A stretch of 64,000 nucleotides of DNA from Halobacillus litoralis (GCF_004101865.1 NZ_CP026118.1:2559001-2623000); one strand, 5' to 3'. Numbered from the stretch's first letter, positions 52,353 to 63,089 are shown. Translations and numbers: made by a program. The notes: a model not told the origin generated them from the letters alone.

Positions 52353-52384
52353 AAAAAAAGCTGCCCGAAAAAGGGGCAGCTTTT
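52353..52384 (-). terminator. Terminator of the GNAT gene
   Basis: Minus-strand stem AAAGCTGCCCC / GGGCAGCTTTT with a T run, directly after the GNAT stop; on the plus strand the A run precedes it. Confidence 0.8.
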
Positions 52385-52418
52385 CACTTATCAAAAATCA
52401 ATACTTTAAATTCAGGAA

Positions 52419-52880
52419 TCAGTCCTGAATAGACTTTCGAAAGATGATCATGTCTATTCCCTTGATTCCATTCTCATAGAAAGGTTCTGGATAAGAAGTG
52501 AAAAAATCTTTCTTAATGTCATAAAAACGAAACCCAGCCTTTTGGTAAAAAGCTAAGTTTTCAATGCTGGAATTTGAAGTCCCTGCAATCATATCTCTAA
52601 ATCTACGTTCTTTGAACACTTGTGCAGCTTTGTTTAGAACTTGCCTGCCAATTCCTTTTCCTCTGAACGCAGGAGAAAGAGCGAGGTTTTTGATCTCGAC
52701 TGTTTCTATGCTGGGAAAAGTGAAAAGAGAGACACCGATTTCTGTACCTTCGTAGGAAATCGCATACATCTCTCCTTCATGTATGTATTGATTGATGATC
52801 GTTTCATCCTCGTCGGCGAGCAGTAAAAAATTAATATAATGATGCCGGTTGTCGACAGGGATCAAATGCAGTGCTTTCAT
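52419..52880 (-). CDS. GNAT-family N-acetyltransferase
   Basis: A 153-residue acetyltransferase. The acetyl-CoA binding motif A is LALSPAFRGKGIGRQVL, with the typical Q/RxxGxG/A pattern (RGKGIG), and a later segment SIENLAFYQKAGFRFYD is motif B. The substrate is unknown. AGGAAGGTG lies before ATG 52880. It is divergent from the N-hydroxylase gene. Confidence 0.88.
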   Translation of the reverse strand: MKALHLIPVDNRHHYINFLLLADEDETIINQYIHEGEMYAISYEGTEIGVSLFTFPSIETVEIKNLALSPAFRGKGIGRQVLNKAAQVFKERRFRDMIAGTSNSSIENLAFYQKAGFRFYDIKKDFFTSYPEPFYENGIKGIDMIIFRKSIQD

Positions 52881-52994
52881 ATTCTAACACCTTCCTTTGC
52901 AAAGGCTATTATCGTATAGATGTGGTTATGATAACATAGGACTAGTGTATTGATTTCTGAAATTGTAGTTTTTTCAGAAAAAAAGGAGTAGTGG

Positions 52995-54305
52995 ATGATG
53001 AAACAACATGAAAAGATATATGACTTGATCGGAGTAGGGGTCGGCCCTTTCAACTTGAGTTTAGCGGCTCTGCTTGATGAGGTAGAAGAAGTGGAGTCAT
53101 TGTTTTTTGAGCAGAATGAAACCTTTGATTGGCACCCGGGGATGCTGATTGAAGGAACGAAAATGCAAGTTCCCTTCATTGCGGATTTGGTTACGATGGC
53201 AGATCCGACAAATAAATATAGTTTTTTGAATTATATCAACAAAAATGAACGCATGTACCAATTTTATTTTCTGCAGCGGCTTGACATCCCAAGACGTGAG
53301 TATAATGATTATTGCCAATGGGCCGCAGCTCAATTGAATAGTTGCCAATTCGGTAAACGCGTGACGAACATCCGTCATTATAAAGACAATGAAGAAATGT
53401 TTGAAGTGGAAGTGACAGATCTCAAACAGGACGAAGTACATCTCTACCGTTCAAAGAACCTTATCATGGGGACTGGTAGTGTCCCTGTCATGCCTGCATC
53501 ATTTAGAGATTTACCTTCAGAAGATGTCTTTCACACGGCTGACTTCTTACCTAACCAGGATCGATGTCGCAAGGCTGAATCGATTACAGTTGTGGGATCT
53601 GGACAAAGTGCCGCTGAAACCTTCCGGGAATTACTGAAAGAGCAAAGGGACTGCCAATATCGCTTAGATTGGATCACTCGTTCCCCTGGGTTTGAATCTA
53701 TGGAAGAATCGAAACTGAGCTTGGAGCATTTCTCACCAGACTACGTAGACTATTTTTATCAGCTGCCACAAAAGCGGAAAGATGAAATTTTCGCTACACA
53801 AGGTTTATATTATAAAGGCATCAGCAATCATACAATTAACGATATTTACAACCTTTTATACGAATATTCAGTAGGCCGGGAAGAGTTGGACGTCGGTTTA
53901 CAAGTATTGAGCGAAGTTAGAGATGTCCGGCCAAAACAAGAAGGTGGTTATGAACTGGAATGTTACCATAATCAGAAAAAGGAAACCTTCACACATGACA
54001 CTGATGTAGTCATTGCGGCTACAGGTTACAAACCCTTGGTACCTGATTTTGTCCATCATCTAGCCGATTTCCTAGAATGGGATGATGAAGGCCGTTATAA
54101 GGTGACTGCGGACTATCGCCTGGTCAAAAATGAAAGAACGGATAATGAAATCTATGTCCATAGCGGAATTTCTCATACTCATGGTGTCGGCTCTACAAAC
54201 CTCGGTTTATCTATCCACCGGAATAAAGTAATTATCAATCACTTAGTCGGTCGGGAAGTTTATCCGATAAGTGAGAAAAATATTTTCCAATCCTTTACGG
54301 TCTGA
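52995..54305 (+). CDS. L-lysine N6 / L-ornithine N5 hydroxylase (IucD/PvdA/SidA family)
   Basis: A 436-residue flavin monooxygenase. FAD binding GVGVGPFNLSLAALL, NADPH binding VVGSGQSAAETF, and the late DVVIAATGYKP are present. These enzymes hydroxylate the side-chain amine of lysine or ornithine for hydroxamate siderophores. No siderophore synthetase lies in this window, so it may be scattered from its partners. ATG 52995 and ATG 52998 are both usable after AAGGAG; no clear Fur box was found. Confidence 0.88.
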   Translation: MMKQHEKIYDLIGVGVGPFNLSLAALLDEVEEVESLFFEQNETFDWHPGMLIEGTKMQVPFIADLVTMADPTNKYSFLNYINKNERMYQFYFLQRLDIPRREYNDYCQWAAAQLNSCQFGKRVTNIRHYKDNEEMFEVEVTDLKQDEVHLYRSKNLIMGTGSVPVMPASFRDLPSEDVFHTADFLPNQDRCRKAESITVVGSGQSAAETFRELLKEQRDCQYRLDWITRSPGFESMEESKLSLEHFSPDYVDYFYQLPQKRKDEIFATQGLYYKGISNHTINDIYNLLYEYSVGREELDVGLQVLSEVRDVRPKQEGGYELECYHNQKKETFTHDTDVVIAATGYKPLVPDFVHHLADFLEWDDEGRYKVTADYRLVKNERTDNEIYVHSGISHTHGVGSTNLGLSIHRNKVIINHLVGREVYPISEKNIFQSFTV

Positions 54306-54311
54306 CCTTCT

Positions 54312-54358
54312 TAATCCGTACATGTTGAGTGAAAACTCATATGTACGGATTTTTTTTG
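54312..54358 (+). terminator. Terminator of the N-hydroxylase gene
   Basis: A long stem AATCCGTACATGTTGAGT / ACTCATATGTACGGATT with a GAAA loop, followed by eight Ts. Confidence 0.92.
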
Positions 54359-54419
54359 AAAAAAGGAACTTTGAGAATCGCAGTTTATCCTGATGCCTTT
54401 TTATCACACCTGTTGAAAC

Positions 54420-54494
54420 TGTGTATAAAACTGTGTATATGTGAATAAAACATACACAATTATGCATGTAATGAGGTTATCCACATGTGTATAA
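54420..54494. other. DnaA-box cluster
   Basis: Four perfect matches to TTATNCACA on either strand: 54420-54428, 54440-54448, 54477-54485 and 54486-54494; a near match (8/9) is at 54432-54440. The last two face each other inside a 10-bp inverted repeat (ATGAGGTTAT / ATAACCTCAT). An AT-rich stretch and a 14-bp palindrome (54523-54536) follow. This is in the 54359-54683 gap before argC. Such clusters away from oriC control initiation in B. subtilis. Confidence 0.7.
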
Positions 54495-54604
54495 CCTCAT
54501 ATTCATCCTATTTTTCTCCTTCTAGGATATATCCTATCAAATCAACTTATATCAATCTATGATTTTATAAACAAGTAAAATATCAAAGAAGTTGATACTG
54601 ACTA

Positions 54605-54632
54605 TTGACATCTGAACCATTAGGGTTAATAA
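54605..54632 (+). promoter_or_regulatory. argC promoter
   Basis: Consensus -35 TTGACA (54605-54610), 16-nt spacer, -10 TAATAA (54627-54632). Two ARG boxes begin right after the -10. Confidence 0.7.
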
Positions 54633-54633
54633 T

Positions 54634-54667
54634 ATTGTAAATATACAGTTATTATTATAAATATACA
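54634..54667. promoter_or_regulatory. Paired ARG boxes (ArgR/AhrC) upstream of argC
   Basis: ATTGTAAATATACA (54634-54647) and ATTATAAATATACA (54654-54667) each match part of TGNATNNNNATNCA; they are 20 bp apart centre to centre, i.e. two helical turns, just downstream of the -10. Confidence 0.6.
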
Positions 54668-54683
54668 TAGAGGTGGTTTTAGT

Positions 54684-55721
54684 TTGAAAGCAGGTATCGT
54701 TGGCGCTACAGGATATGGTGGGATAGAGCTTTTTCGAATACTGAACGTTCATCCACAAATAGATGACATCACCTTATATTCCTCTTCACAAGCAGGGGAG
54801 TATTTTGAAGATATTTATCCACAGATGCAGAGGGGTCAATCCCATATACTAGCTGATGTGGAACCAGATAAAATGAAAGAAGATCTTGATGTAGTATTTC
54901 TGGCAACGCCTGCTGGAGTATCAATTGACCTCACCCCGCAATTGCAAGGTGGTAAAGCAAAAGTGATCGACCTTTCTGGTGATTTGAGATTGAAGGACCA
55001 ATCCCTATATAAGCAGTGGTACAAAAAGGAACCTGCAGGAGAAGCGGTATTAGGAGCAGCAGTATATGGACTGCCTGAATGGAATAAGGAAAACATCCAG
55101 CAGGCAGATGTGATTGCGAACCCTGGCTGTTTTCCAACAGCCGCATTGCTGGGGGTCGGTCCGATAATCAAAGAAAGACTTGCGAGCCCGTCTTCACTCA
55201 TCATAGATGCGAAATCCGGGGTTTCAGGTGCAGGGAAAAATCCGAACCTGATTACACACTTTGCTCATGCACAAGAAAACTTTCAAATTTACAAAGTGAA
55301 TCAACACCAACATATCCCTGAAATTGAACAGCAATTGCAGCAATGGGACGAAGATTCCCAGCCAGTGACGTTTTCCACCCATTTGGTTCCGATGACGAAA
55401 GGAATCATGGCGACGATCTATCTCCAATTGAATGAAGAAATGACCGTCGAAAAGCTTCAATCTCTTTACAAGTCCTACTATGAGAAAGAGCCTTTTGTCA
55501 GGGTAAGGGAGATGGGAAGCTTTCCATGCACGAAAGATGTCTACGGATCTAACTTCTGTGACATCGGCATAACGCTTGATCCCAGGACAAATAGAGTGAC
55601 CATTGTAAGCGTGATCGATAACTTGATGAAAGGTGCAGCTAGCCAGGCTGTACAAAATATGAATCTATTGTTTCAGGCAGATGAGAGAGCAGGGCTCTTA
55701 ACATTGCCTGTTTATCCTTAA
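54684..55721 (+). CDS. argC: N-acetyl-gamma-glutamyl-phosphate reductase ArgC
   Basis: A 345-residue NADP-dependent reductase of the acetyl-glutamate arginine pathway. The Rossmann motif is IVGATGYGGIELFR and the active-site Cys lies in NPGCFPTAALLG. The conserved HQHIPEIEQ and HLVPMTKGI follow. The TTG start at 54684 is preceded by AGAGGTGG at 7 nt. First gene of argC-argJ-argB-argD, under ARG boxes. Confidence 0.94.
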   Translation: MKAGIVGATGYGGIELFRILNVHPQIDDITLYSSSQAGEYFEDIYPQMQRGQSHILADVEPDKMKEDLDVVFLATPAGVSIDLTPQLQGGKAKVIDLSGDLRLKDQSLYKQWYKKEPAGEAVLGAAVYGLPEWNKENIQQADVIANPGCFPTAALLGVGPIIKERLASPSSLIIDAKSGVSGAGKNPNLITHFAHAQENFQIYKVNQHQHIPEIEQQLQQWDEDSQPVTFSTHLVPMTKGIMATIYLQLNEEMTVEKLQSLYKSYYEKEPFVRVREMGSFPCTKDVYGSNFCDIGITLDPRTNRVTIVSVIDNLMKGAASQAVQNMNLLFQADERAGLLTLPVYP

Positions 55722-55741
55722 AGGAGAGAGGGAGAGGTGCT

Positions 55742-56968
55742 TTGATACAAGCGAGCAAATCAAGTGAAATCGAGAAAATAGAAAACGGATCGATTTTGAC
55801 ACCAAAGGGCTATCAGGCTGGTGGCATCCATAGTGGTTTAAGATATCGAAAAAAAGACTTCGGATTACTTATGAGTGAGACTCCCGCTTCCGTCGCTGCG
55901 GTCTATACTCAAAGTCATTTTCAAGCCCCGCCCCTCAAAGTCACTCAAGATAGTATTGCCGGAAGGGGTAAAATCCAAAGTGTTGTTATAAATAGTGCTG
56001 TGGCAAATGCCTGTACCGGTGAAGAAGGTCTCGCAAATGCTTACAAAATGCGTGAAATGATCGCAGAACGATTCAACCTTCCCGCCGATTACGTGGCTGT
56101 AGCTTCTACTGGAGTCATCGGCGAGCAACTCCCGATGGAAAAGATTTCCTATGGATGTAACTCTGTTGAGTTGAGTAAAAATGGGGATAAAGACTTTCAG
56201 CAATCGATCCTTACGACGGATACTTGCCAAAAGCACGCCTGTTATCAAGTGCAAATTGATGGCGAAACCGTGACCATTGCCGGAGCAGCTAAAGGTTCTG
56301 GTATGATTCACCCAAACATGGCCACAATGCTTGGCTTCATTACTACAGATGCGAACATCGACTCAGAAGACCTGCAGCATGCCCTGGGTCAGTCGATTGA
56401 TAAGTCATTCAATCAAATCACAGTAGATGGAGAAACCTCTACCAATGATATGGTATTGACACTTGCGAATGGCCAAGCTGGGCATTCACCTTTAAACGAA
56501 AAACACTCAGATTGGGAAGCATTCCAATCAGCGCTCCAACTTGTCTGTGAAGACTTGGCAAAACAAATTGCTAAAGATGGAGAAGGAGCTACTAAACTCA
56601 TCGAAGTCAATGTCACAGGAGCCCGTACCAGCGAAGAAGCCCGGATCATCGCAAAAAAAGTCGTTGGTTCCAATCTCGTTAAGACAGCAGTGTATGGTCT
56701 TGATGCTAACTGGGGAAGGATTGTCGGTGCAATCGGCCACAGTGAAGCGAAAGTGGATGCAAATGCCTGTGATATTTACTTGGAAGACCAACTCGTTTTC
56801 AGCAAAGGGACGGCATGTCCTTTTTCAGAAAAACAGGCTAGTGAAGATTTAGATAATGAAGAAGTCAGAATAGCCATCCATCTCGGAGAAGGAGAAGGTT
56901 CAGGTATGGCATGGGGGTGTGACTTGACGTATGACTATGTCAAAATCAATGCCAGCTACCGGTCATAA
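55742..56968 (+). CDS. argJ: Bifunctional ornithine acetyltransferase / N-acetylglutamate synthase ArgJ
   Basis: A 408-residue self-processing enzyme of the cyclic arginine pathway. The cleavage site and nucleophile are in HPNMATMLGFITTDA, cut between Ala194 and Thr195 to give alpha and beta chains. GEQLPMEKI and VDGETSTND are other family marks. It transfers the acetyl group from N-acetylornithine to glutamate, and in many Bacillaceae can also use acetyl-CoA. The TTG start (55742) follows GGGAGAGG. Confidence 0.94.
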   Translation: MIQASKSSEIEKIENGSILTPKGYQAGGIHSGLRYRKKDFGLLMSETPASVAAVYTQSHFQAPPLKVTQDSIAGRGKIQSVVINSAVANACTGEEGLANAYKMREMIAERFNLPADYVAVASTGVIGEQLPMEKISYGCNSVELSKNGDKDFQQSILTTDTCQKHACYQVQIDGETVTIAGAAKGSGMIHPNMATMLGFITTDANIDSEDLQHALGQSIDKSFNQITVDGETSTNDMVLTLANGQAGHSPLNEKHSDWEAFQSALQLVCEDLAKQIAKDGEGATKLIEVNVTGARTSEEARIIAKKVVGSNLVKTAVYGLDANWGRIVGAIGHSEAKVDANACDIYLEDQLVFSKGTACPFSEKQASEDLDNEEVRIAIHLGEGEGSGMAWGCDLTYDYVKINASYRS

Positions 56969-57740
56969 ACCTACCATCGTCATCAAACTTGGCGGGAGTA
57001 TGATCGATCAGCTTACAGATTCGTTCTACGCGAGTTTCCAGAACATACTTCACCACTACAATTGTATTATTGTCCATGGCGGCGGTCCTGCTATTACTAA
57101 CCTTTTATCTCGCTTGAACATTGAAGGGGAATTCCATGAAGGGTTACGTAAGACTACACCGGAAACCCTGGAAGTCGTTGAGATGATTCTTGGTGGAAAA
57201 GTGGGAGCACAGATTACAAGTGAATTGACAAAACAAGGAATTGATGCGATAAGTCTGAAAGGGTCGGAAGCTTCCCTATTAATGTGCACATACATGGATA
57301 AAGAGAATTTAGGACTGGTCGGAAAAGTAGACAAAGTCACTCCGGATATCCTCTTGCATTCTCTTAGATCCGGATATGTACCGGTGGTAGCTCCATTTGG
57401 AAAAACAGGCGATCTTCAAACTGTAAATATCAATGCAGATGTAGCGGCATCAGCGATCGCAAAAGCTGTTGGGGCAGAGAAGCTGTTGTATGTCACGGAC
57501 GTACCAGGCATCCTGGTGAATGATGAGATGGTAAGCATGATTACACCGGAGGAAATCGACGTGATGATTGATGCGGGAACCATTTATGGAGGAATGATTC
57601 CTAAAGTAAGGTCAGCCATGGAAACTTTATCTGATCATCTCGAGGAAGTCTGGATTGTCAGTGGTGAGCAAGCTTTGATGGAAGGGGATAAAATCAAAGG
57701 GACTTCAATCAGAGCAAAACGAAAGGAGAGGGTCGAATGA
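56931..57740 (+). CDS. argB: Acetylglutamate kinase ArgB
   Basis: A ~269-residue amino-acid kinase. [24 protein letters not shown] and the late [12 protein letters not shown] segment are typical of ArgB. It phosphorylates N-acetylglutamate. The gene overlaps argJ by 38 nt. ATG 56931 is given, with GGGGGTG about 12 nt upstream; ATG 56949 is equally near the family's usual N-terminus, so the start is uncertain. Confidence 0.9.
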   Translation: MTMSKSMPATGHKPTIVIKLGGSMIDQLTDSFYASFQNILHHYNCIIVHGGGPAITNLLSRLNIEGEFHEGLRKTTPETLEVVEMILGGKVGAQITSELTKQGIDAISLKGSEASLLMCTYMDKENLGLVGKVDKVTPDILLHSLRSGYVPVVAPFGKTGDLQTVNINADVAASAIAKAVGAEKLLYVTDVPGILVNDEMVSMITPEEIDVMIDAGTIYGGMIPKVRSAMETLSDHLEEVWIVSGEQALMEGDKIKGTSIRAKRKERVE

Positions 57741-58897
57741 GTTTATTTCCCACATACAATCGTTTTCCAATTACAATCGTTTCGGGTGAAGGAACGAATG
57801 TTATAGACGATGAAGGAAAACAATACCTGGATTTTGTTTCAGGGATCGCTGTTTGTAACCTCGGGCACCGACCGCCTGAAGTGCAGCAGGCCCTGCAAAA
57901 ACAAATGGATCAAGTTTGGCATGTATCCAACCTTTATCAAATACCTATTCAGGAAAAAGCAGCTGAATTGCTGACTGGAGCCACAGATCTCGATTATGCG
58001 TTTTTCTGTAATAGTGGAGCTGAAGCGAATGAAGCCGCTATAAAATTAGCACGCAAGCATACAGGAAGAGAGAAGATCATTACATTCAAACAATCGTTCC
58101 ACGGTCGGACTTTTGCTACGATGAGCGCCACAGGGCAAGAGAAAATCCAGGAAGGATTCGGATCGCTGCTTCCGACTTTTGAGTATTTTCCCTATAATGA
58201 TGTGAAAGCCATAGAGGAAGTCCATGATGGTCATGTAGCTGCTATTATGGTTGAAGTGATCCAGGGAGAAGGGGGAGTCATCCCTGCTTCAGCAGAGTTT
58301 TTGAGAACAGTGGAGGAAAAATGCCGTGAACTAGGAGCACTGCTCATTATCGATGAGGTACAAACAGGAATTGGGCGTACTGGTCAAGCTTTCGCCTATC
58401 AGCATCATGGCTTAGACCCTGATATTGTCACTTCTGCAAAGGGATTGGGCAGTGGTTTTCCGGTGGGGGCTATGATTGGTAGGTCTGAGCTTGTGGAAGC
58501 ATTCAGTGCGGGGTCGCACGGGTCGACCTTTGGAGGGAACCCTCTCGCATCCGCAGCTGTAAAAGCAACCCTGGAGGAAGTCTTTACTGTCTCCTTTTTG
58601 GAAAAGGTAGAACAAAAAGGGACATATTTCAAGGAGGAATTAGAAGCGAATCTTGCCTCTTTGGAGTACGTCAAGGATATCCGCGGGCAAGGATTGATGC
58701 TCGGGATTGAAGTTCAATCTGAAGCCATACAACTTGTCCATTCTTTAAGAGAAAAAGGTTTGTTGGCCGTTATTGCCGGTCCCAATGTTTTGCGGCTGTT
58801 ACCGCCATTAACGGTAACAGAAGCAGAAATCGACCAAGCTGTTCTGTTGATTACAGAAGTGATCCATCAACAACAGAAGGATCTCCAGAACGTCTGA
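57737..58897 (+). CDS. argD: Acetylornithine aminotransferase ArgD
   Basis: A 386-residue class III PLP aminotransferase. The PLP lysine is in [15 protein letters not shown], with [13 protein letters not shown] preceding it. [18 protein letters not shown] and [11 protein letters not shown] are also present. It converts N-acetylglutamate semialdehyde to N-acetylornithine. It overlaps argB by 4 nt. A terminator follows, separating it from the carA operon, which has its own ARG boxes. Confidence 0.93.
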   Translation: MSLFPTYNRFPITIVSGEGTNVIDDEGKQYLDFVSGIAVCNLGHRPPEVQQALQKQMDQVWHVSNLYQIPIQEKAAELLTGATDLDYAFFCNSGAEANEAAIKLARKHTGREKIITFKQSFHGRTFATMSATGQEKIQEGFGSLLPTFEYFPYNDVKAIEEVHDGHVAAIMVEVIQGEGGVIPASAEFLRTVEEKCRELGALLIIDEVQTGIGRTGQAFAYQHHGLDPDIVTSAKGLGSGFPVGAMIGRSELVEAFSAGSHGSTFGGNPLASAAVKATLEEVFTVSFLEKVEQKGTYFKEELEANLASLEYVKDIRGQGLMLGIEVQSEAIQLVHSLREKGLLAVIAGPNVLRLLPPLTVTEAEIDQAVLLITEVIHQQQKDLQNV

Positions 58898-58906
58898 AAA
58901 ATAGAT

Positions 58907-58948
58907 AGGCGGTGAAATTCACTATAAGTGATGAACACCGCCTTTTAT
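58907..58948 (+). terminator. Terminator of argCJBD
   Basis: AGGCGGTG pairs with CACCGCCT, with an inner CACT/GTG stem, followed by TTTTA. Confidence 0.75.
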
Positions 58949-58958
58949 AGGAATTAAA

Positions 58959-58992
58959 TGTATAAAAATACAACAAGTATAATAAATATTCA
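58959..58992. promoter_or_regulatory. carA promoter region with two ARG boxes
   Basis: TGTATAAAAATACA (58959-58972) is a perfect match to TGNATNNNNATNCA and ATAATAAATATTCA (58979-58992) is a partial one. They are 20 bp apart as at argC. The putative -10 TATAAT (58978-58983) lies between and inside them. Confidence 0.65.
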
Positions 58993-59009
58993 TTTTGTGG
59001 GGTGATGTT

Positions 59010-60071
59010 ATGAAAGCACGTCTTTGTTTGCAAGATGGAAAATCATACGAGGGTTTCACATCAAAAGGTTATAAAAATGCCATACAAGGTGAAATCGTGT
59101 TTTTTACTGGGATGACAGGTTATCAAGAAGTGTTGACAGATCCGTCCTACCGGGGCCAGATTGTCGTCTTCACTTATCCTTTAATAGGGAATTACGGCAT
59201 AAATCTTGAGGATGCGGAAAGTAAGGAGGTCCAAGTGAATGGGGTGGTCATGTTCCATTGCGCGGGTGTAGCCTCCCACTATCAATCAGTGCAATCACTC
59301 GGAGATTATTTAGATGAGCGTGGAGTGCCTTTTTTAACAGGTGTCGATACAAGGGAAGTAACCAAAGAAATCCGGACAGGTGGTACACGGCAAGCGATCC
59401 TCACCCATAATGATGATTATGAATTTCTGCCGCCTGAATCCAGTCAAATCGACCAGGTGAAGGGAGCAAAGATAGAAACCCACGGGGAGGGTCTTATCCA
59501 TATCGGACTTATTGATTTTGGGTGGAAAAAGTCGATTTTACAGAAGCTTTTGGATTACGACGTCCGTGTCTCAGTGATTCCATATTCTGAAATAACCCAG
59601 GTGGATGATCTTAAACTTGATGCTGTCGTTCTCTCGAATGGTCCAGGGGATCCAAAAGATGTAAGTAGTAAATTACCGGCCATCAAAAAAATGCTGGATG
59701 TTTATCCTTCCTTCGGGATTTGTATGGGCCATCAGGTCATAGCTCTCGCTTACGGGGCAGATACGATTAAACTCGCTTTTGGGCACAGGGGAGCCAACCA
59801 TCCAGTTAAAGATGTAGTGACAGGGAAAGTCTTTTTATCATCTCAAAATCACAATTACGTGGTGGATGAAGCAAGTTTAATTGAAACCCCGTTAGCAAAG
59901 AGATTTTATAACGTCAATGATGATTCAATCGAGGGGTTGATGCACGAAACAAAGCGGATCATGAGTGTCCAATTTCATCCAGAGGCGAATCCTGGACCGG
60001 AGGATGCGGAATGGCTGTTCGACGACTTTCTGAAACTAGTGAAAAAGAAAGAGGTGAAGGCATATGTCTAA
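59010..60071 (+). CDS. carA: Carbamoyl-phosphate synthase small subunit, arginine-specific
   Basis: A 353-residue glutamine amidotransferase subunit. The catalytic Cys lies in [10 protein letters not shown] and the His-Glu pair in [12 protein letters not shown]. It supplies ammonia to CarB for carbamoyl phosphate. ATG 59010 follows GGGGTGA. ARG boxes and the downstream argF show that this is the arginine-regulated paralogue rather than the pyrimidine one. It overlaps carB by 8 nt. Confidence 0.93.
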   Translation: MKARLCLQDGKSYEGFTSKGYKNAIQGEIVFFTGMTGYQEVLTDPSYRGQIVVFTYPLIGNYGINLEDAESKEVQVNGVVMFHCAGVASHYQSVQSLGDYLDERGVPFLTGVDTREVTKEIRTGGTRQAILTHNDDYEFLPPESSQIDQVKGAKIETHGEGLIHIGLIDFGWKKSILQKLLDYDVRVSVIPYSEITQVDDLKLDAVVLSNGPGDPKDVSSKLPAIKKMLDVYPSFGICMGHQVIALAYGADTIKLAFGHRGANHPVKDVVTGKVFLSSQNHNYVVDEASLIETPLAKRFYNVNDDSIEGLMHETKRIMSVQFHPEANPGPEDAEWLFDDFLKLVKKKEVKAYV

Positions 60072-63000
60072 TAAAATACTTGTGGTTGGCTCGGGTCCCA
60101 TCATGATCGGGCAGGCGGCAGAGTTTGATTACTCCGGCACGCAGGGATGCCTCGCCTTGAAGGAAGAAGGGTATGAAGTCGTCCTGGTCAATAACAACCC
60201 GGCTACCATTATGACTGATTACGATGTGGCTGATGTAGTTTATTGTGAACCACTGACAGTGAAAAGCTTAGCCGCGATCATTGAGAAAGAAAAGCCGGAA
60301 TCATTACTTGCTGGATTAGGCGGCCAGACGGCCTTGAATTTAGCTGTTGAGTTAGAGAAGGAGGGTGTACTGGATCAGTTCGGTGTGAAGTTGTTAGGTA
60401 CAAGTGTCCGCTCTATTCAACAGGGAGAAGACAGAGAGTTATTCCGGGAGCTGATGAATGAACTTGCACAACCAGTTCCAGAAAGTGAAGTTATAACCAC
60501 TTTTCAACAAGCAAAAGATTTCGTCGAGCGCGTAGGTTACCCGATCATCAGTCGTCCTGCTTATACATTAGGGGGCGTGGAGGCGGTATCGTCCATGAAG
60601 AGGAAGAGCTGGAAGAACTGATATCGACAGGTTTGAAATCCAGTCCGATCCACCAGGTCATCGTTGAGAAGAGCATCGCAGGGTTCAAAGAAATTGAATA
60701 TGAAATCATGCGTGATCATAACGGTACGTGTATTTCTGTATGTAACATGGAGAATTTTGATCCTGTGGGTGTCCACACAGGAGACTCTATCGTCGTCGCA
60801 CCTTCCCAAACGTTGTCAGATAAAGACTATCAAATGTTACGCACGGCCGCTTTTAAAATTGTTTCAGCATTGGAAGTGATCGGTGGATGTAATGTCCAGT
60901 TCGCGCTGGATCCTGCCAGTCGTCAATATTATGTAATTGAGGTGAACCCACGAGTCAGTCGTTCGTCAGCACTCGCATCCAAGGCTACAGGCTATCCAAT
61001 CGCAAAGATGGCAACTAAAGTCGCCTTAGGACATCCCCTTGATCAATTAGAAAATCCGCTGACAGGTCACACATATGCAAGTTTTGAACCGGCGCTCGAT
61101 TATGTTGTCGTAAAATTCCCACGCTGGCCGTTTGATAAATTTTCAGAAGCTGACCGTAAATTGGGAACAAAAATGAGGGCGACGGGAGAGGTTATGGCGA
61201 TCGACCGGACGTTAGAGGGGGCTTTTCAAAAAGCTGTTCATTCATTGGATACCACGATTCCAATCATCACTGATGAATGGTTCCATTTGAAAACACCGAC
61301 CGATTTACGTTACTTCGCTATCCTCAACCTTTTGCGTAATGACGTAGAACCAAAAGCCATCCATGCAGAGACGTCTATCGATTTGCTTTTCTTACATGTG
61401 TTGAAGAATCTTGTAGACATGGAAAAAGTGTTGCATGGAAACTCAGTGGAAAGCTTGACTGAAGAGTTGATGCAGAAAGCAAAATTGTATGGTTTCTCGG
61501 ATGGGCAAATGGCCGACTTGATGGAGACAGCAGAAAAGGAAATTAAAGAAAAGAGAAAAGAGTTAGAGGTTACTTGTAACTTCAAACTGGTCGATACGTG
61601 TGCAGCGGAATTTGAGGCGGCTACGAATTACGTATACAGCACGTATGCAGGCACGAATGAAATCGAACCTTTAGCTGGAGAGAAGAAAGCTTTGATCATA
61701 GGTGCAGGTCCTATCCGTATCGGACAGGGAGTGGAATTTGACTATAGCGCAGTCAAAGCCATTGAAAGCTTGCGTAAGTTGGGATGGACTACAATCATGA
61801 TCAACAATAACCCGGAAACCGTAAGCACAGATTACGAAACAGCTGATCGTTTGTATTTTGAACCGATTCAGACGGAAATCATCTCTGCTATCGTGGACCA
61901 CGAAAACATAGACTTGGTTTTCACTCAATTTGGTGGGCAAACAGCGATTAATTTAGCTGAAGACTTAGAACGGGAAGGAGTCCCGCTAGCTGGTATTTCT
62001 ACAAAAGTACTGGATGAACTTGAAGATCGAGACAAGTTTTATGAAGCATTGAAAGATCTTGGAATACCTCATGTCGAAGGTACGACTTGTCATACGAAAA
62101 TGGAAGCATGGTCCGCAGCGGAACAATACAATTTCCCTCTCCTTTTACGTCCTTCGTATGTCATTGGCGGACAAGGAATGGTCAAAGTGAATGATCAGCA
62201 AGAATTGAAACATGCGTTGGATAAAGCGGAGAAACGTCATTATCCAATTGTGCTCGACTCTTTTATGCAAGGAATTGAAATGGAAGTCGACATCGTTGCA
62301 GATGGAAAAGGGATTTATCTCCCGGAAGTGATCGAACATATCGAGCCGGCAGGTGTGCATTCAGGCGATAGTATGGCCATCTTTCCATCCACGCTGCCCC
62401 TGGAGATTAAAGAAACGATTCGAGGATACAGTGAAATGATTATCCATCACTTCCATTACAAAGGCATCATGAACATTCAGTTCTTATGGGTCGATAACCG
62501 AGTGTATGTACTCGAAGTTAATCCGCGGGCTAGTCGTACTGTACCGATTGTGAGCAAAGTTTCGAATGTAGCGATGATTGATTTAGCGATACGCTGCCTG
62601 GTTAATGATCCAACATTGCATCTTTCGCAACTGCTTCCACCCTCGATAACGGAAGTTGCAGTTAAATATCCATTGTTTTCTTCATATGCGCTGGCTGAAC
62701 TGGATCATAAGCTAGGGCCGAATATGAAATCGACAGGGGAAGGGATGTGCTTAGGGCGTACGGTAGAGGAAGCTTTGCGAAAAGTTTTCTTAGAAATGCC
62801 AGATGTGCATCAAGAAAAAAATGTCTGCTTTATCGACCAGTCTGGTTATGAAACACTCTCTTCTACAAGTCTTCCTTTTAATGAATGGTTGAAGACGGAA
62901 GAGGCTGCATTGTATGTCAATAATCAGGAATCGGAAAAAGACCAGACGCGTAGAATTCAGGCTTTGAAACACGGTATTACAGTCATGAGTGAAAATAAGA

Positions 63001-63089
63001 CGTTTGATGCTTACTTACAATCTCTTGCTTGTTTAAACACCCAACCAATCCCGCTTCCAGGGAGTATTCGTGAAGGAGTGCGTCCGTAA
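60064..63089 (+). pseudogene. carB: Carbamoyl-phosphate synthase large subunit, with an apparent 1-nt frameshift
   Basis: Two reading frames make one carB. The first part (60064 to ~60570) encodes the N-terminal biotin-carboxylase-like half up to RPAYTLGG. The frame then slips in the five-G run 60571-60575. One extra G there would restore [12 protein letters not shown] and join into the rest (through 63089), about 1008 residues in total, near the usual length of arginine-type CarB. Downstream, both ATP-grasp halves are intact (GQGVEFDYSAVKA, RPSYVIGGQGM, GIEMEVDIVADG). A sequencing error, a true mutation, or slippage-based expression are all possible. Without correction the first frame ends at 60621. 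The pseudogene label therefore marks a frame break, not proven loss. Confidence 0.85.

Noticed and set aside
52880..52994. Fur box upstream of the N-hydroxylase gene
   Set aside because: TTATGATAAC is only a partial match to the 7-1-7 Fur consensus; not strong enough to report.
54401..54500. Reading the DnaA-box cluster as oriC
   Set aside because: No dnaA, dnaN, rpmH or gyr genes are near; arginine biosynthesis genes flank it, so a regulatory cluster is the better reading.
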